Source: Apostichopus japonicus (taxonomy: Eukaryota > Echinodermata > Holothuroidea > Aspidochirotida > Stichopodidae). Taken from it: a DNA stretch of 60,000 nt. Positions 46,411 through 58,208 of the stretch are shown here, piece by piece. Below the pieces are notes generated by a model, which saw nothing but the letters and a program-made list of their open reading frames with translations, was not told the origin of the DNA and made no database searches. The DNA is taken from positions 22,348,398 to 22,408,397 of the forward strand of contig NC_092577.1 of the NCBI RefSeq assembly GCF_037975245.1, written 5' to 3'. How positions within the stretch are numbered: the first letter of the stretch is position 1; each line of letters starts with the position of its first letter. The position numbers were made by a program, and so were the translations under genes.

Positions 46411-46570
46411 AGTTGCAGAAAGCCTCAGCCAGCAACTTTTAGCCCACATTTAACAAGGTTATCGACGCTTGTTATGAGGATCCAAGGGTTGACTTTGTTT
46501 TAACAGTCCGTTTCGGAAGGAGTCTCCGAAGACGATGACTGATGTCGGTTCCTATCATTGCCCAAAAGGT
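46411..46570. other. Unassigned DNA between LINE remnant and duplication
   Basis: Possibly more of the Tx1-like LINE, but no motif can be supported. Confidence 0.3.
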
Positions 46571-47004
46571 TCGGTAGAACTCCCTCGGAAGCCCGAACCC
46601 ATTGCTCACTGGAGTGAGCTCATTGGAGCTTCTGTCATATCTGTCTATCTATATCTATAAAACTCTCTTCACATCAGCTTTTCTGCCGAACTGGGTCCGA
46701 CAATCATTTCGGATGCAGTAGGCATCCACACGGTTGCATAATAAGAATAATAATAATAATACGTAATACTTATATACCGCCCCCTGGTCGGTAGAACTCC
46801 CTCGGAAGCCCGAACCCATTGCTCACTGGAGTGAGCTCATTGGAGCTTCTGTCATATCTGTCTATCTATATCTATAAAACTCTCTTCACATCAGCTTTTC
46901 TGCCGAACTGGGTCCGACAATCATTTCGGATGCAGTAGGCATCCACACGGTTGCATAATAAGAATAATAATAATAATACGTAATACTTATATACCGCCCC
47001 CTGG
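46571..47004. repeat. Exact tandem duplication, 217 bp x2
   Basis: 46571-46787 and 46788-47004 appear identical, both starting TCGGTAGAACTCCCTCGG and ending ATACCGCCCCCTGG. Each copy includes the (AAT)n tail of a LINE B-type 3' end, so the duplication arose after that insertion. Confidence 0.9.
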
Positions 47005-47290
47005 AAATCTCGAAGCGCTTAACAATAACAAACAAGTAAAGAGGAACATAAACAGGTAAAGCAGGCTAAGAAGTAAAATGACAGTTTCAAAACCGCTAAA
47101 AAGGTACGTCTTGAAATATGTCCTAAAACGATTAAGATTAGGTGTTCTACGGTTGTTTGTTGCCAAATTGTCTCAGACTTCGGCATAGCGATTGGACCCC
47201 TTGCGTGGGGTGAAGGGGCAAAGTTCCTGGCGAGGATCGAGAGGGGCGAATAAATGAACGCTTGTTAAGTAGTGAAACTTTTTGATATTG
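46958..47290 (-). mobile_element. LINE B-family 3' fragment
   Basis: Plus-strand 'AATAATAATACGTAATACTTA', then 'CTCGAAGCGCTTAACA', 'AAGCAGGCTAAGAAG' and 'CTAAAACGATTAAGATTAGG' parallel 42010-42330. It is a 5'-truncated copy carrying the 3' UTR and a little of the C-terminal coding region. Confidence 0.7.
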
Positions 47291-50036
47291 ACCTTTTTTT
47301 TTCGTCAGGTATAATGCATAAACATTGTGCTATTTTTCAATGAAACTGAAGGTTAAACATATAAGACTATCTACTACTCTTACCAAGCTATTATTTCTTA
47401 AATTTCCAAATGTTTGACAATAACCTGGACAATCTTTTTAAATTAAACCTGCAGTGTAACAAAGAAAAGTAATCATCTAACTATATGAAAGTTTTACTAC
47501 AGTCAACGTTACATAGACTGCATGACTATCTTGTTATTTGCGAATAATTTGTGACTTTCTTTCCCGGCCCTGGTTTAGGTTAGGTGTACGGTGTCAATAA
47601 ATTCCATTGAATGCAAACATTCTGGCATCTTTTAGTACTGAGATAAACAAAGCAGGGATTATTTGTACACACAGGGTACAATGGAGTTAGAGAGTCAGTA
47701 GATGCATCATGCTGCTGTTGGATATGTGAATGATGAGTTGAAAAAAACAATATTTAGTGGATGGTTTTTCAGCAGTATTTGCTAACCTTGATTTTCCGAA
47801 AACTATAAAAATAGGCGCCCACCTTTCAAACTCGATGGGCGAAGGCTAAATAAAATTCAGAGTCTTCAATTCATAGATTTGGAAAAATGTTCAATAGGTC
47901 CTTTTGAGCAACATGCATGTTCTTACTGGTGCAGGCATGCATGACAGAGCTGAGATCTTGTTTACATTTGTTTGATCATAGGGAGCTTTTCATATATTTC
48001 AATAATTTCAATTGCTTTTCTCTTATACTTATACCATATTCTCTTCTCTCTCGTCACGTTGCATCCCCTTGTCAAGCATGCCCAACGGTAATTATTCAAC
48101 CTTTACTTTTCATGTTAAACTGAATTGTTATGTAATTATTATGAATAATAAATGCAGTGTGTTTTAATCAATCTGTTCAAATGTGACTGTAACACAAATG
48201 CCTCAGATGTTGAGTAGAAAGTACATGTAAATTTGGAGATATTGCACATAAACTATCAAAGGTCAATGGAAACTGAAGAAAGTGCTTTGTTCATTTTCTT
48301 GTTGTATTTCTTGAGAAAATCACTTTCGTCTCTGTCCTTTTAAATTTCAATATCCCAACTTAGAAATGAGCAGTGCCTTTGTTACAAGCATTAATTAGTT
48401 TCCTGGATCTCCAGGGGCCAGATTCCCTTGACCTATATTCAAAAAATGATTTGGTCGGGACCATCATTGTTAATTGCAATATCATGAAGTGCAGTGTTGA
48501 TGTGCCGCATCTGTCGAGCTTTGGTATGAATTTTTTAATTGAGAATAGGGGTTTGTGATGTTAAATGGTGTGCTTTACCTACCACAGTATGTGAGAAAGT
48601 GGCAAGATGTTGGAATATACACTCTCGTCTGTTGGAGGGCATTAAATTGTTGGTCCCGGGAATAGGATTTACATCTTTGGGTATCTAAACTACATGTTCA
48701 GTCTTTGTGTAGAAATGTTTTATTTTACACACAATTTTTGGACAAAAGGAACCATACATTTTTCTGATAATAGCTTCTTTTTGCAGTAGGAGGTAATTGT
48801 TATTTAGCTTGCAATTTTTTGTATATTTTATAGCTTCAAGGTAAACATAAGTGTGGCTGGAAAAAATAAATAAATAAAGATGTCTTAATGATGTCTTATT
48901 GTTGGAAAAAGGAAGTATTCATTCATTGCCACCTGGGTACCCAGCTGGGACATTTTTCCTGGAACAGAACAAAGTGGGTAACTTCCTGAAAGGTTACAAA
49001 CAGGAATCAACAGAACTGAAGGTAAAAACAAGTTGTGTGTGACCATGCAGTAAAACATTTCATTTCGTATGCACTCTTTGTGTTCATAGTTACATTTGTT
49101 TATTTGGTTTCAGGTTCAGTAAATGGTTTTATTTTATTTTTAAACATGATTACAGCATTTAATGGTACGCACATGTGTCATAATTTATAAGTCATGAACA
49201 TTCTCAGTCTTGACGTTCATACTTGTGTGTGTATTATAGGGTTAATTTGTATTCAAGCTGGTTAATCTGTAACTAATATTTGTACAATATATACATGATT
49301 CACCTAAACATTAGAGTCAATACGTCATAATTATGTACAAGGTAATATAAGGTATCCTATCCAATCAACTTTAACTTTGGTGCAATATTGATTTTACTTA
49401 CTGTTGCATCATATATTAACAGGACAGTAATGCCTTAAAGGCTGGAAATGCGATCCACACGAAAACAACAAAACATATTCGGGCTGTTTGTTGAAGCATA
49501 TGTGAAAAGTCGTACAAACGTTGTAAACAGGCAAACAAATGGGCTCTAAAAAATCATCTCTAAAATTATGCGTATTTACAATTATTTCCTGCCTCTCCAC
49601 GTTTTCCTCTTTGCTTTCTCATGTTGTTTCATTCTAGTGTGTGTGAACACACAGTGTTATGCTTTTATTTATTTAAACGTGCCTTATTCTGGCTGGTCAT
49701 TATCAAATATATATATATATGTTTGTGGATTATTCCTTACAACTATTATTTGTTGTGCATGGAAGTCTTATCTGGTGTTGGAAATCGAGATTGAATACTT
49801 CAGGTTGAAGCATGAATATTTTGTGCCCAGTACATTTCAAACTATGTTATGCTGATGGCATACTTTTCTGGTAAGTGTGTTGTGGACTGTATCTTGCAAA
49901 CCACTGTATATTGATGTGAATATGAATAGAAAAAGTACCTGTGTAGTCTTCATCAAGTATTTGTAATTATGATATGCTTGACTTGTAGTAATTTAGTCAT
50001 TAATTAGCACTATAACCTGAGTACTAATAAGTACAT
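47291..50036. other. 2.7 kb without supported genes
   Basis: AT-rich, with a short (TA)n at about 49710. The random-looking frames (for example 47917-48123 and 49568-49855) have no motifs. Confidence 0.4.
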
Positions 50037-50375
50037 TCAGGGTTATAGCTAGGAGATTGTGAGTGCTGGTTAAATAAATTTGCGAAGCGTAGCGAGCGAA
50101 GCTCTCGCATCTCACGGCCGGGGTCCAGGGGCCCGCTGTAGGGTGATTTTTGCTACTTTTCAGATTTACAATTGGTAAATTACAGAAAAAGGTGACGTTA
50201 TTATCATGTTTTACGGCAAGGGAAAGATACATTTGTTACTTTTGTGGTATTTCACAATCATTTTACTATTTTTTTGTGCCGGCCAGTGGACTGTTTATTC
50301 ACTTGCAATGCCGGCCGGCAGGCATGAGTGGCGGTTACCACCGGCCGCCGCCGTCCGGCGTGGCTATAACCCTGA
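50037..50375. mobile_element. MITE with TCAGGGTTATAGC inverted ends
   Basis: TCAGGGTTATAGC (50037-50049) and GCTATAACCCTGA (50363-50375) are perfect inverted repeats. The six bases GTACAT occur immediately outside both ends (50031-50036 and 50376-50381), suggesting a target-site duplication. The interior includes GC-rich blocks ('GCCGGCCGGCAGGC') unlike the surrounding DNA. No ORF is credible. Confidence 0.75.
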
Positions 50376-51229
50376 GTACATTACAGAATATTCTACTTTT
50401 CATACAGCAATTGTCTTGAAAATTAGGATATATTCCGTAACTGCGTCCTGTTTTATGCTGTATACTGACTATTGAAGCAGTGATGCATTATTTAATTTCC
50501 ATCTCTCTTCTGGTGTAGGTTCATGCATGATGTTTATTAATATGTTGCTTGCATGTCGTCAAATGCTTTTGTCCTATAAGAAAAACATCCATTAACTACA
50601 TACTTTTCATTGAAGATTCCTGTTAGGCATGAATTTGGCCAATAGTATTAATGAATCATATTGTAATATCAGGCAATCATGTGCTCAGCTTTGCATTTAG
50701 GAATAGTTACGGGTATGTCCATTTATTTGTTTTTCACAATAGCTGATAGTGAACCGCTTACTGTGCAAATGTCCTTGGTTGGTCAGGTGGCTTAGCAAAT
50801 TGTGAACGTTGCCGGCCGGACAAAAGTACCAAATTTGGCATGGAGTTTCTTCTCGACCTGTCTATCGATCTAATCCGTGAAACCCACTTAATCGGCTCCG
50901 ATTTTTCAAGACGGCCGCCAGAATAAAGGAAATGACAATGAAACTGTTTATTTCCAATACAAAAGATAAGTACATTTTAAAGAACAATTCATATAAGGAA
51001 ATGATGAAGGTTTTATATTTTATTCAATGAAAACAACCATAGATCTAATGTGTGGAAAAGGAGAAAAACTGAAGTGCAATATCTATGAATCGTTTTCCTC
51101 CAAATATATCTTGAAAAATACAAACAAAAGAGTTAGTCAAGAAAAGATAACATACCTAAAGTTCCACACACCAAAAATCAGAACATTCAGAAAAGAAGAA
51201 AAGATTGGGCATTTATACATAGTTTACAT
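50376..51229. other. Non-coding; includes probable 3' UTR of LINE C
   Basis: Coding of LINE C ends near 51230 on the minus strand, and sequence down to about 50940 may be its 3' UTR. No tail repeat could be fixed. Confidence 0.35.
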
Positions 51230-54200
51230 TTATGGAGTTTAATAATCAATTTGAACTAGCAGTGGATAACAACATTTGTTTGTACACTTTCTTAAATAAT
51301 GACTGGGTTCCATTGTTCTTCAGTTTATCATCAAATGAATTCCAGAGTTTAACCCCACAGATGGAGATGCAAATCTGTTTTTTTAATTGTTGTTGCAAAA
51401 ATTGGTTTAAAATCAGAATTCTTGTGCCTTATATTATAAGTATCACTAGATGCAAAAGAAAACAGCTTGCTAGAGTGGCTGGTAAAAACTTATAGAAAAC
51501 CTTATACATGAAAACACCTGTATAGAAATAAATTAATTTTGGTACAGTTACAATTTTTAAAGTGTAAAACAGTTCACAAGTATGAGGTAAATAATGTACA
51601 TTACATATTATGCGAATTACCTTCTTTTGTTTTAAGATTAAAGGAGTAATATGTGTGCCCCCATACTTCTATACAATATTTCAGATATGGAAGAAGTATT
51701 GCACAATATAAGGTATATAATGCTGCTTTGTTTAATATATGACTTGCTTTACGTATGACTGCAATACTTTTAGAAAGTTTACTTCATAGATTAGATATGT
51801 GTTCTTTCCAACTCAGTTGATGGTCAATAAAAACACCAACAAACTCGGTCACATAAACTCTATAAATTCTTCCATCATCTCTTGTAATTTTAGGATCAGC
51901 ATTATACGAACAATTGGAAAAAATCATATCATTTGTTTTCTTTATATTTGTAAGAGATAGTTTGTTTACAGCAAAGCAGACACTGAGTTTCTGAGCTCCT
52001 TACTAACTAATCTGCTCAGGGTGTGGAGATTCTCATGGGAACCAAAAATATGTGTCATCAGCAAAAAGTACGAATTTGAGTAATGAAGAGATATTGCAAA
52101 TGTCATTAATATACTAAATGAATTACTTGGTTCGAAGGATAGAGCCTTGTGGGACTGTACACACTACATTACAAGAATCAGATTCGAAATTATTGATGTG
52201 AACATACTGTTTACTATTGGATAAATAACTCTCTAACCAGTCATAGACTATTCCACGTATAACATAGTGTTCAAGTTTCTTTAATAACAAATGATGATCT
52301 CTAGTATCGAATGCCTTTTTAAATGAATATAAACGTCTCCACCTCAAACCATATTGGTTCTCAGTAAGGAGATCCAATTTTGAAATAAAGTCATTAAATC
52401 TGCTATCAAACAGTTTCTCAAGTATTTTAGAGAATAGTGATAAAAGTGATACAGGCCTGTAATTTGTATAAAACATTCTTATGACATCTTTTAAAAATTG
52501 GAATCACTTTCATGCCACCAGGAAAATACCAGCAGAAAATGATTTGTTGAACTATATGGGATAATACTTTTAACACATGACATGCTTAAACCATTACAAA
52601 CAAGTGAGCTTTTATTTAAATTTCTAACAATATTCAATATCTCTAAGTTGTATCTACTAGAAACAGAGTAAGCGTTTTTATCATGCAGGTAATCATTAAT
52701 ATAGCTGTTATTGTGTTCAGGAATTGAAGCAGCTAATTCAGATCCAATATTTGTAAGAACATGTTAAATTCCTCTGCAATGCATTTACCATTTACATCTC
52801 TATTGTCATCTACAAAAGTATCAGGGTACATGCTCTTGGTCTTATGATTTTTATTGATTTTTCATTTAACACGTTCCATTTACAAAACCTTAACACAGAT
52901 GTCAACTTATTTGTATATAGCTTGTACCTTTTATTTCACTCTTTATAGTTCTTGTTTTCCGAAATGTAAAATAAAGACGATTTTTCTTTTTGCAAGCATT
53001 CCTCAATTTTCCTTCATGGACAACATTCATCATACAACTTAGTTCAAATGAGAATGAATTTATGATAACATTTGCGTACATCAGCATCTACATAAACCAA
53101 ATTCCAGTTCTCTTGATTTAATTTTTGCTTTCGTAATATATATAAATTCCTCATTCATTCTGTGTATGTCATTATTGTTTATACGAAATACTGGAAGATG
53201 GTCACTTACGTCACTTACAAGTATTCCACTCACTATTCATGACATTTGTGAAAATATCAGCGAAGCTGTATGATAATGGATAAAGACACAAGCTAAACAT
53301 TACATGTAGGAAGTCTTTAGTGCCCTTGTGGTTATCATAATCAAAGAGGTTTATATTAAAGTCACCACATCCTTTTGTTCCTATACATCTTTTCAATAGC
53401 TTCCGTCAATACCTGAATATCTGACCCAGGTTTTCTATATAGATAACTTAGCACAACATTCCTTTTATTACATAAACTGAGTTAAACTGAAACACATTCC
53501 AGTGCCTTATTAATTGTAATACACATCTCATCAATAACCTTGTGCTTTATGCTGTTTTAACATAAATAGCTACTCCTCCCCCTCCTTTAATGTTACGATC
53601 TATATGGCACATGTAATACCCCATAATATTATATAAATCCGGATTCGAATTAAAATTTAGCCATGTTTCACTTAGTGCTATAATATCAAACTTATGATTT
53701 AAATCATTGAAATAGTCATGTAGCTTTAAGAAATTTGCGTGAATAATAGACAAATCCTTATGACAGCGAGTTTGTTCAGAAAACTGATTGATTGTGTGAT
53801 ATCTACACCGTACATTTTCTTTATAATAATTTGTTTATTTGCATCAATATTACGTTAACAAAAATGGTAATTTGTATAATTAAAGGTATCAAAAGCCTAC
53901 AACATCACTATTTAAGTCACATGAGATAGAATCCATGGCAGACTGAAAATTTAAGACTGCTATTAGCCATTAACACTTTTTAGAAAATGGAATATATACC
54001 AATGCCCAAGAAAAACACATGAAGAAAATTAAGAAGAAAAATGTGAAGACACTGATCATAATTAAAAAGTCACAAGTGGCATTTTGGTCAAAATATGGGG
54101 AAAAATCTTCCAAAAGTAGCATGTTTACAGCTTCAAGAGATCAGTTGATGAATTAATGTTTACTTTGGTTTCTTGCTGATCTGAAGTTTTTATGCGTCCA

Positions 54201-54560
54201 TCTATTGTCCAGCAATTTGACCATTTCTTCCTTCTGTGTTAGATGAAGAAGTATAGCATTTACGTGGGTCAGATCCTCTTTAATCACAATACCGGTAGCC
54301 TTTAGCTTAGGTCTCGCTTTGATGAGTTCTGCTTATGCTGGTATGAAGTAAATTTCACCAATATGGGTCGATGACTTGTACCGGGATAATGTCTGCCAAC
54401 TCGATGACACCGGTCAATTAATTCATCTTCCAGGTTTATTGACAGTTTTTCTTCAGCAAATGTTTTTATAATTTCACTTATATTTTCACCTTTGTAGTGA
54501 TCTGATCTTGATGAAATATAAATACACTTACATAGATGATGACGATTGCTCTGTCTTTAT
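51230..54560 (-). mobile_element. LINE C: CR1/L2-like retrotransposon with ORF1, endonuclease and RT
   Basis: Read on the minus strand from about 54560. ORF1 has 'ENISEIIKTFAEEKLSINLE', 'LIDRCHRVGR' and 'RPILVKFTSYQHKQ' (54.5-54.3 kb), then 'IKEDLTHVNAILLHLTQ'. The apurinic endonuclease has 'DIIALSETWLN' and 'KGGGGVAIYV' (53.75-53.55 kb), then 'GDFNINL' (about 53.36 kb). The RT has 'TNYRPVSLLSLFSKILEKLF', 'LLTENQYGLR', 'KKAFDTRDHHLLLKKLEHY' and 'VPQGSILRTK' (52.47-52.12 kb). The C-terminal part has 'YCIEVWGHTYYSFN', 'WNSFDDKLKNN' (51.7-51.25 kb). This is the complete domain order of the clade, but frame changes and missing parts (the YADD box is not readable) make it inactive. The upstream end abuts the DIRS element. 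Confidence 0.8.
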
Positions 54561-54580
54561 TTACGTGTGACTTGTAACTT

Positions 54581-54841
54581 CAGGAGGAAGTCTCACGCAG
54601 AGAGACATTAGCCAAATCGGAATTCCGCTCCTCGGAGAGATTCAGGGCAAGACCGCACCGCCAAAGAGAATCTAGACCAACCAGAGGAGGCAGAGGAACG
54701 TCCCTCAGGACACCCATGAGAGGAACCCCACGGGGCAGATCAAGAGGAACAACTAGCCCGACCACCTCGCCCGTGGGGAACACGAGGCTAAGGCAGAAGC
54801 CCGGCGACGACCCGACGGGACGGCGACCGCTCCTCCACTAG
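54581..54841 (+). CDS. DIRS element Gag C-terminus (Arg/Gly-rich), truncated
   Basis: An open frame runs to TAG at 54839-54841 and encodes 'RGGRGTSLRTPMRGTPRGRS', preceded by 'SERFRARPHRQRESRPTR'. Basic RG-rich tails of this kind end the Gag-like ORF1 of DIRS elements and bind nucleic acid. The frame is open from the junction with LINE C sequence at about 54575, so the N-terminal part is missing. The sharp rise in GC content at this point marks the element border. Confidence 0.55.
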   Translation, partial: QEEVSRRETLAKSEFRSSERFRARPHRQRESRPTRGGRGTSLRTPMRGTPRGRSRGTTSPTTSPVGNTRLRQKPGDDPTGRRPLLH

Positions 54842-54899
54842 ACCACCGTTTGCCGCCCGGCCCTATGGGTGCCCACCTGACCGCGGCAACGCCGCAGGT

Positions 54900-56744
54900 G
54901 GGGGGGGGGGGAGACTTTCACTTTTCACCCAGCAATGGGACACTTTGGGCGGGGACAAGTTGGTATTGGAGACGATTTCACAAGGGTACAAGATAGAGTT
55001 CACCTCCGCCCCGCCCTCCGGGGAGGGGGAAGACCTACTCCAATACCCACCGACCCCGTCCAACAAGCAGCACTAGAAGGGGAAGTATCAGCCTTGCTGG
55101 CAAAGCGGGCAATTGTAGAGGTGTCGGGAGAGGCGGGACCCCTCTTCCGCTCCTCCCTGTTTCTAACACAAAAACGGGACGGATCTTGGCGCCCGATCTT
55201 GAACCTAAAACCCCTCAACAAAAATTACGTAGAACCAAAACGTTTCCGTATGGAGACCCTAATTTTAATCCTACCCCTTCTCAGAAAGGACGTGTGGGCG
55301 GCAAGCGTAGACCTACAGGACGCCTACTTACATATACCAATACATCCACGTCACCAGCGGTACCTAGCCTTCCAATACGCCGGAAGGAGATTTACATTCA
55401 GGTCACTCCCGTTCGGCCTGTCTACGGCACCAAGAGTCTTCACAAGAGTGGCAGCAACGGTAATCGCCTACCTCAGGAAAGAAGGAGTAACGTTGTACGC
55501 CTACCTCGACGACTGGCTCATAGTAGGAGAGTCGAAGTCCAATGCAGCACACAACGTACAGAAAACGGTGCAGACCCTTCAGGAACTGGGTTGGATAATC
55601 AATCAAACAAAATCCCAGCTAACACCAACACAGACGATCCAGTTCCTGGGGGCCAGACTAGACTTCACCACAGGCATAGCCAGTCCCTCAGAACAAAGGA
55701 TAGAGGCAGTCAGAGCGGCCACAGCCCAAATCATATCGTCACAAGAGTCACCCACAGGAACGTGGCTCCGAGCCCTGGGGCTAATGTCCAGCCTGGTCGA
55801 CGTGGTGACATTATGCAGACTACGCATGCGTCCGCTGCAACTCCACCTGCGGAAAACGGCCAACCTACTAACCCTGGACCAGACAGCGCCGATCCGCCGA
55901 TCGGAAGATGTCACCCACCATCTACAATGGTGGCACGACACAGACAATTGGGACCAAGGGGTCCCCTTCACCACCAGTCTGCCAAACACATCGGTCACGA
56001 CGGACGCTTCATTGACAGGGTGGGGAGCCCACTGGAAGAACTTGACAGCCTGGGGGACGTGGTCCACAGCAGAAAAGTCATGGCACATCAACTCACTAGA
56101 GATGTTGGCTGTCAAACGGGCCCTAGAGTCGTTCCACGAACACCTGAAAAATACAGTAACCACCGTCTTCACGGACAATACCACCGTGGTAGCGTACATA
56201 AACAGACAGGGGGGGCACTCACTCCGAGAGGTTATGCCAGCTGACCTGGGAAGTCCTGATGACAGCCAAGGACTCCGGAATGACATTACGAGCGTCCCAC
56301 ATCGCCGGAAAACTAAATGTGATGGCCGATGCTCTGTCCAGACGACAGATGGACCCAAACGAGTGGGCACTGTCCCAGGAGACATGCAACAGGATCTTCG
56401 AAATCTTCGGCAAACCAATGGTGGACCTGTTTGCGACGGCGGAGAACACCAAACTCCAGATCTTTTGCTCCAGACAATTCCACCCCAGGGCGCACCACAT
56501 CGACGCCATGTCCTTCCCATGGAACAATCTGGAGGCTTACGCCTTCCCGCCGCTCTGCATGATCGGCCAGGTCCTGAGAAAGATCCGCCACTCCAGAGGA
56601 AGAGTCATACTGATAGCCCCCTTCTGGCCCCGCAGACCATGGTTCGGGGAGCTCCTACAACTTCTAATGGACACCCCAGCGATCCTACCGGACACGCCCC
56701 ATCTGCTGTCCCAAAGACGGGGACCCTCATCCACCCAGACATGA
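54900..56744 (+). pseudogene. DIRS retrotransposon RT/RNase H ORF, two frameshifts
   Basis: It begins in one frame with 'GGRLSLFTQQWDTLGGDKL' and 'SQGYKIEFTSAPP', shifts near 55020, then reads 'PIPTDPVQQAALEGEV' and 'SLFLTQKRDGSWRPILNL'. Next come 'AASVDLQDAYLHIPIHP', 'FGLSTAPRVFTRVA', the catalytic 'YAYLDDWLIVG' (55498-55530), 'INQTKSQLTPTQTIQFLG' and the RNase H segment 'SVTTDASLTGWGAHWKN' ... 'INSLEMLAVKRALESFH' ... 'VFTDNTTVVAYINRQGG'. At a G7 run (56209-56215) the frame changes to 'LCQLTWEVLMTAKDSGM', 'SHIAGKLNVMADALSRR', 'MVDLFATAENTKLQIF', 'LIAPFWPRRPWFGELLQLL'. Order and motifs are those of DIRS-type RT-RNase H. The RT active site is intact. The long 966-codon open frame (54935-57835) bridges the two breaks but is out of the true frame between 56215 and 56955. 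Confidence 0.85.
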
Positions 56745-57835
56745 AAGGGCTACAACTAGTTGCGTGGAAGTTGTCAGGACTTCCCTTCGACAGAGGGGCT
56801 TTTCGGAAGGGCTGCCGCGGTCGCGGCCGACGCCAGGAGGGCAACAACCGTTGCTACTTACGATTCCCGACTACGCAAGTTCGGGGAATGGTGCCACAAC
56901 AGACAGGTACTGCCATCCGAAACCTCTTTGGCACAGGTGGTAGACTTTTTCACTCCCTCTTCGAGGAAGGCAAGCAAGTGTCGACCATCAAGAACTACAG
57001 GTCGGCAATTACCGTTATATATCGTGGGTTTGCAGATGGGTCCACCCCAGGCAGCAACAGGGACATCTCCCAGCTCATCAGGGGGATGACGAACAGGCGC
57101 CCCCGAATCAGGCGACTCGCGCCCTCGTGGAGTTTATCAGCAGCGCTGCAAACACTCACCAAACCGCCGTACGAACCCATGGCCTCAGCCCCGCTGGCAT
57201 CTCTTACAAAGAAAACGCTATTTCTGATCGCTCTGGCGTCAGCAAGAAGAAGAAGCTGTCTCCACGCTCTCTCCACCAAACAGAACCATATCAGGTTCGA
57301 GAACCACGGGGTAAGAATGGTCCCCGATCCGGCCTTCTTAGCCAAGAACCAGGTTCTATCCTTCCTGCCGGGGGACATTTTTATCCCCGAAATAAAATCC
57401 CTCTCTTCAATCGCAGAGGATAAACTGTGGTGCCCAGTCCGAGCTCTCAAATGGTATCTAAACAAGACCCAACACCTTAGAGGAACAACCACGACCTTGT
57501 TCATCTTACCGAGAGCACCTTATTCAGCGGCGTCCAAAGACACCATTTCCCGATGGCTGGCGGAGATCATCCGCCCGTTTACAACCGGCACAATTACACC
57601 GAGTGCCCACGACATCAGTGGAGTAGCGGCCTCAACAGCCCTTTTTGCGGGAGTCCCAGTGGAGAACGTTCTCAAGGCAGCAGCTTGGCGAACACCAACA
57701 ACATTCGTTACCTGCTACCTTTCTGACTCTCTACAGGCTGAGACGGCGTTTTGTAGCGCGGTGATGCGAGGTCCGGCGGGTATTAGGTCCCACCCCTCGG
57801 GCCTCCCACCATCGGGCAGTGCCACTCGGTGCTAA
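56745..57835 (+). pseudogene. DIRS tyrosine recombinase, one frameshift, HxxR Arg lost
   Basis: The N-terminal core-binding part is in one frame ('TVATYDSRLRKFGEWCHNRQ', 'SLAQVVDFF'). After 'TTCACTCCCTC' (56950-56960) the rest is in another ('FEEGKQVSTIKNYRSAI', 'LFLIALASARRRSCLHAL', 'RMVPDPAFLAKNQ', 'CPVRALKWYLNKT'). It ends with 'SAHDISGVAASTALFAGVP', 'AAAWRTPTTFVTCYLSDSL' and stop 57833-57835. Tyrosine recombinases insert DIRS elements through a circular intermediate, using an R...HxxR...Y set. Here the Arg in SARRR and the Tyr in CYLSD are present, but HxxR reads HDIS (Ser codon 57617-57619), which should abolish activity. Copy 2 keeps HDIR. Confidence 0.85.
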
Positions 57836-57846
57836 GGTTGTGGCGA

Positions 57847-57927
57847 GACAGGTAAGCGAGGAGCGAAGTAAATACTCCAAAAGTTACTGCTTTGGATATT
57901 TACGAGTGACGAGCTTACCTGTCTCCA
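57847..57927. repeat. Imperfect hairpin at DIRS 3' end
   Basis: GAGACAGGTAAGC and GCTTACCTGTCTC are perfect inverted arms around about 55 nt whose inner parts ('GTAAATACTCCAAAAG' / 'CTTTGGATATTTAC') also largely pair. A further TTACCTGTCTC occurs at 58295-58307. Inverted repeats and complementary regions are a known feature of DIRS termini, needed for circle formation. The GGTAAG/TTACC blocks also mimic splice donors. Confidence 0.7.
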
Positions 57928-58118
57928 TTCCCGCCTCCCTCCCCCGAGGGGGGTGGGACGCAGCCGGACGGAGGAGCGGTCGCACTGACCTGACTATACA
58001 CCTTCCTGTACAGGCCAAGAGACCTGAGAAAAAAAGGAGGTGCCTCCACCGAACGAGTCCTCGTCCGGCCAGCTATTTTTATCGGTGAGTTCATGGTAAA
58101 AATTATTTTTTTGACGTA

Positions 58119-58208
58119 GTAACGTGTAGGAACCGTTAGTAACTCGTAGTAACTTGTAGTAACCGGTAGTAACTCGTAGTAACGTGTAGTAACTTGTAGT
58201 AACTTAGA
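58119..58208. repeat. 10-bp tandem repeat, nine units
   Basis: Units of the form GTAAC(T/G)(T/C/G)GTA (for example GTAACTCGTA, GTAACTTGTA, GTAACGTGTA) run without spacing. They lie just after the DIRS tail and produce a spurious Tyr/Thr-rich antisense frame. Confidence 0.85.

Noticed and set aside
49568-50475. Hydrophobic plus-strand frames suggesting membrane proteins
   Set aside because: AT-rich DNA readily gives Leu/Ile/Phe-rich frames; no start, splice or motif support, and part overlaps the MITE.
55186-56244. 352-codon plus-strand frame overlapping the RT
   Set aside because: It is out of frame with the RT motifs and is Arg/Pro/Ser-rich in a way explained by reading GC-rich RT codons in another phase.
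55603-57504. Long minus-strand open frames (for example 55603-56520) across the DIRS element
   Set aside because: They are antisense shadows of GC-rich RT/RNase H and recombinase coding; no domain motif is readable on that strand.
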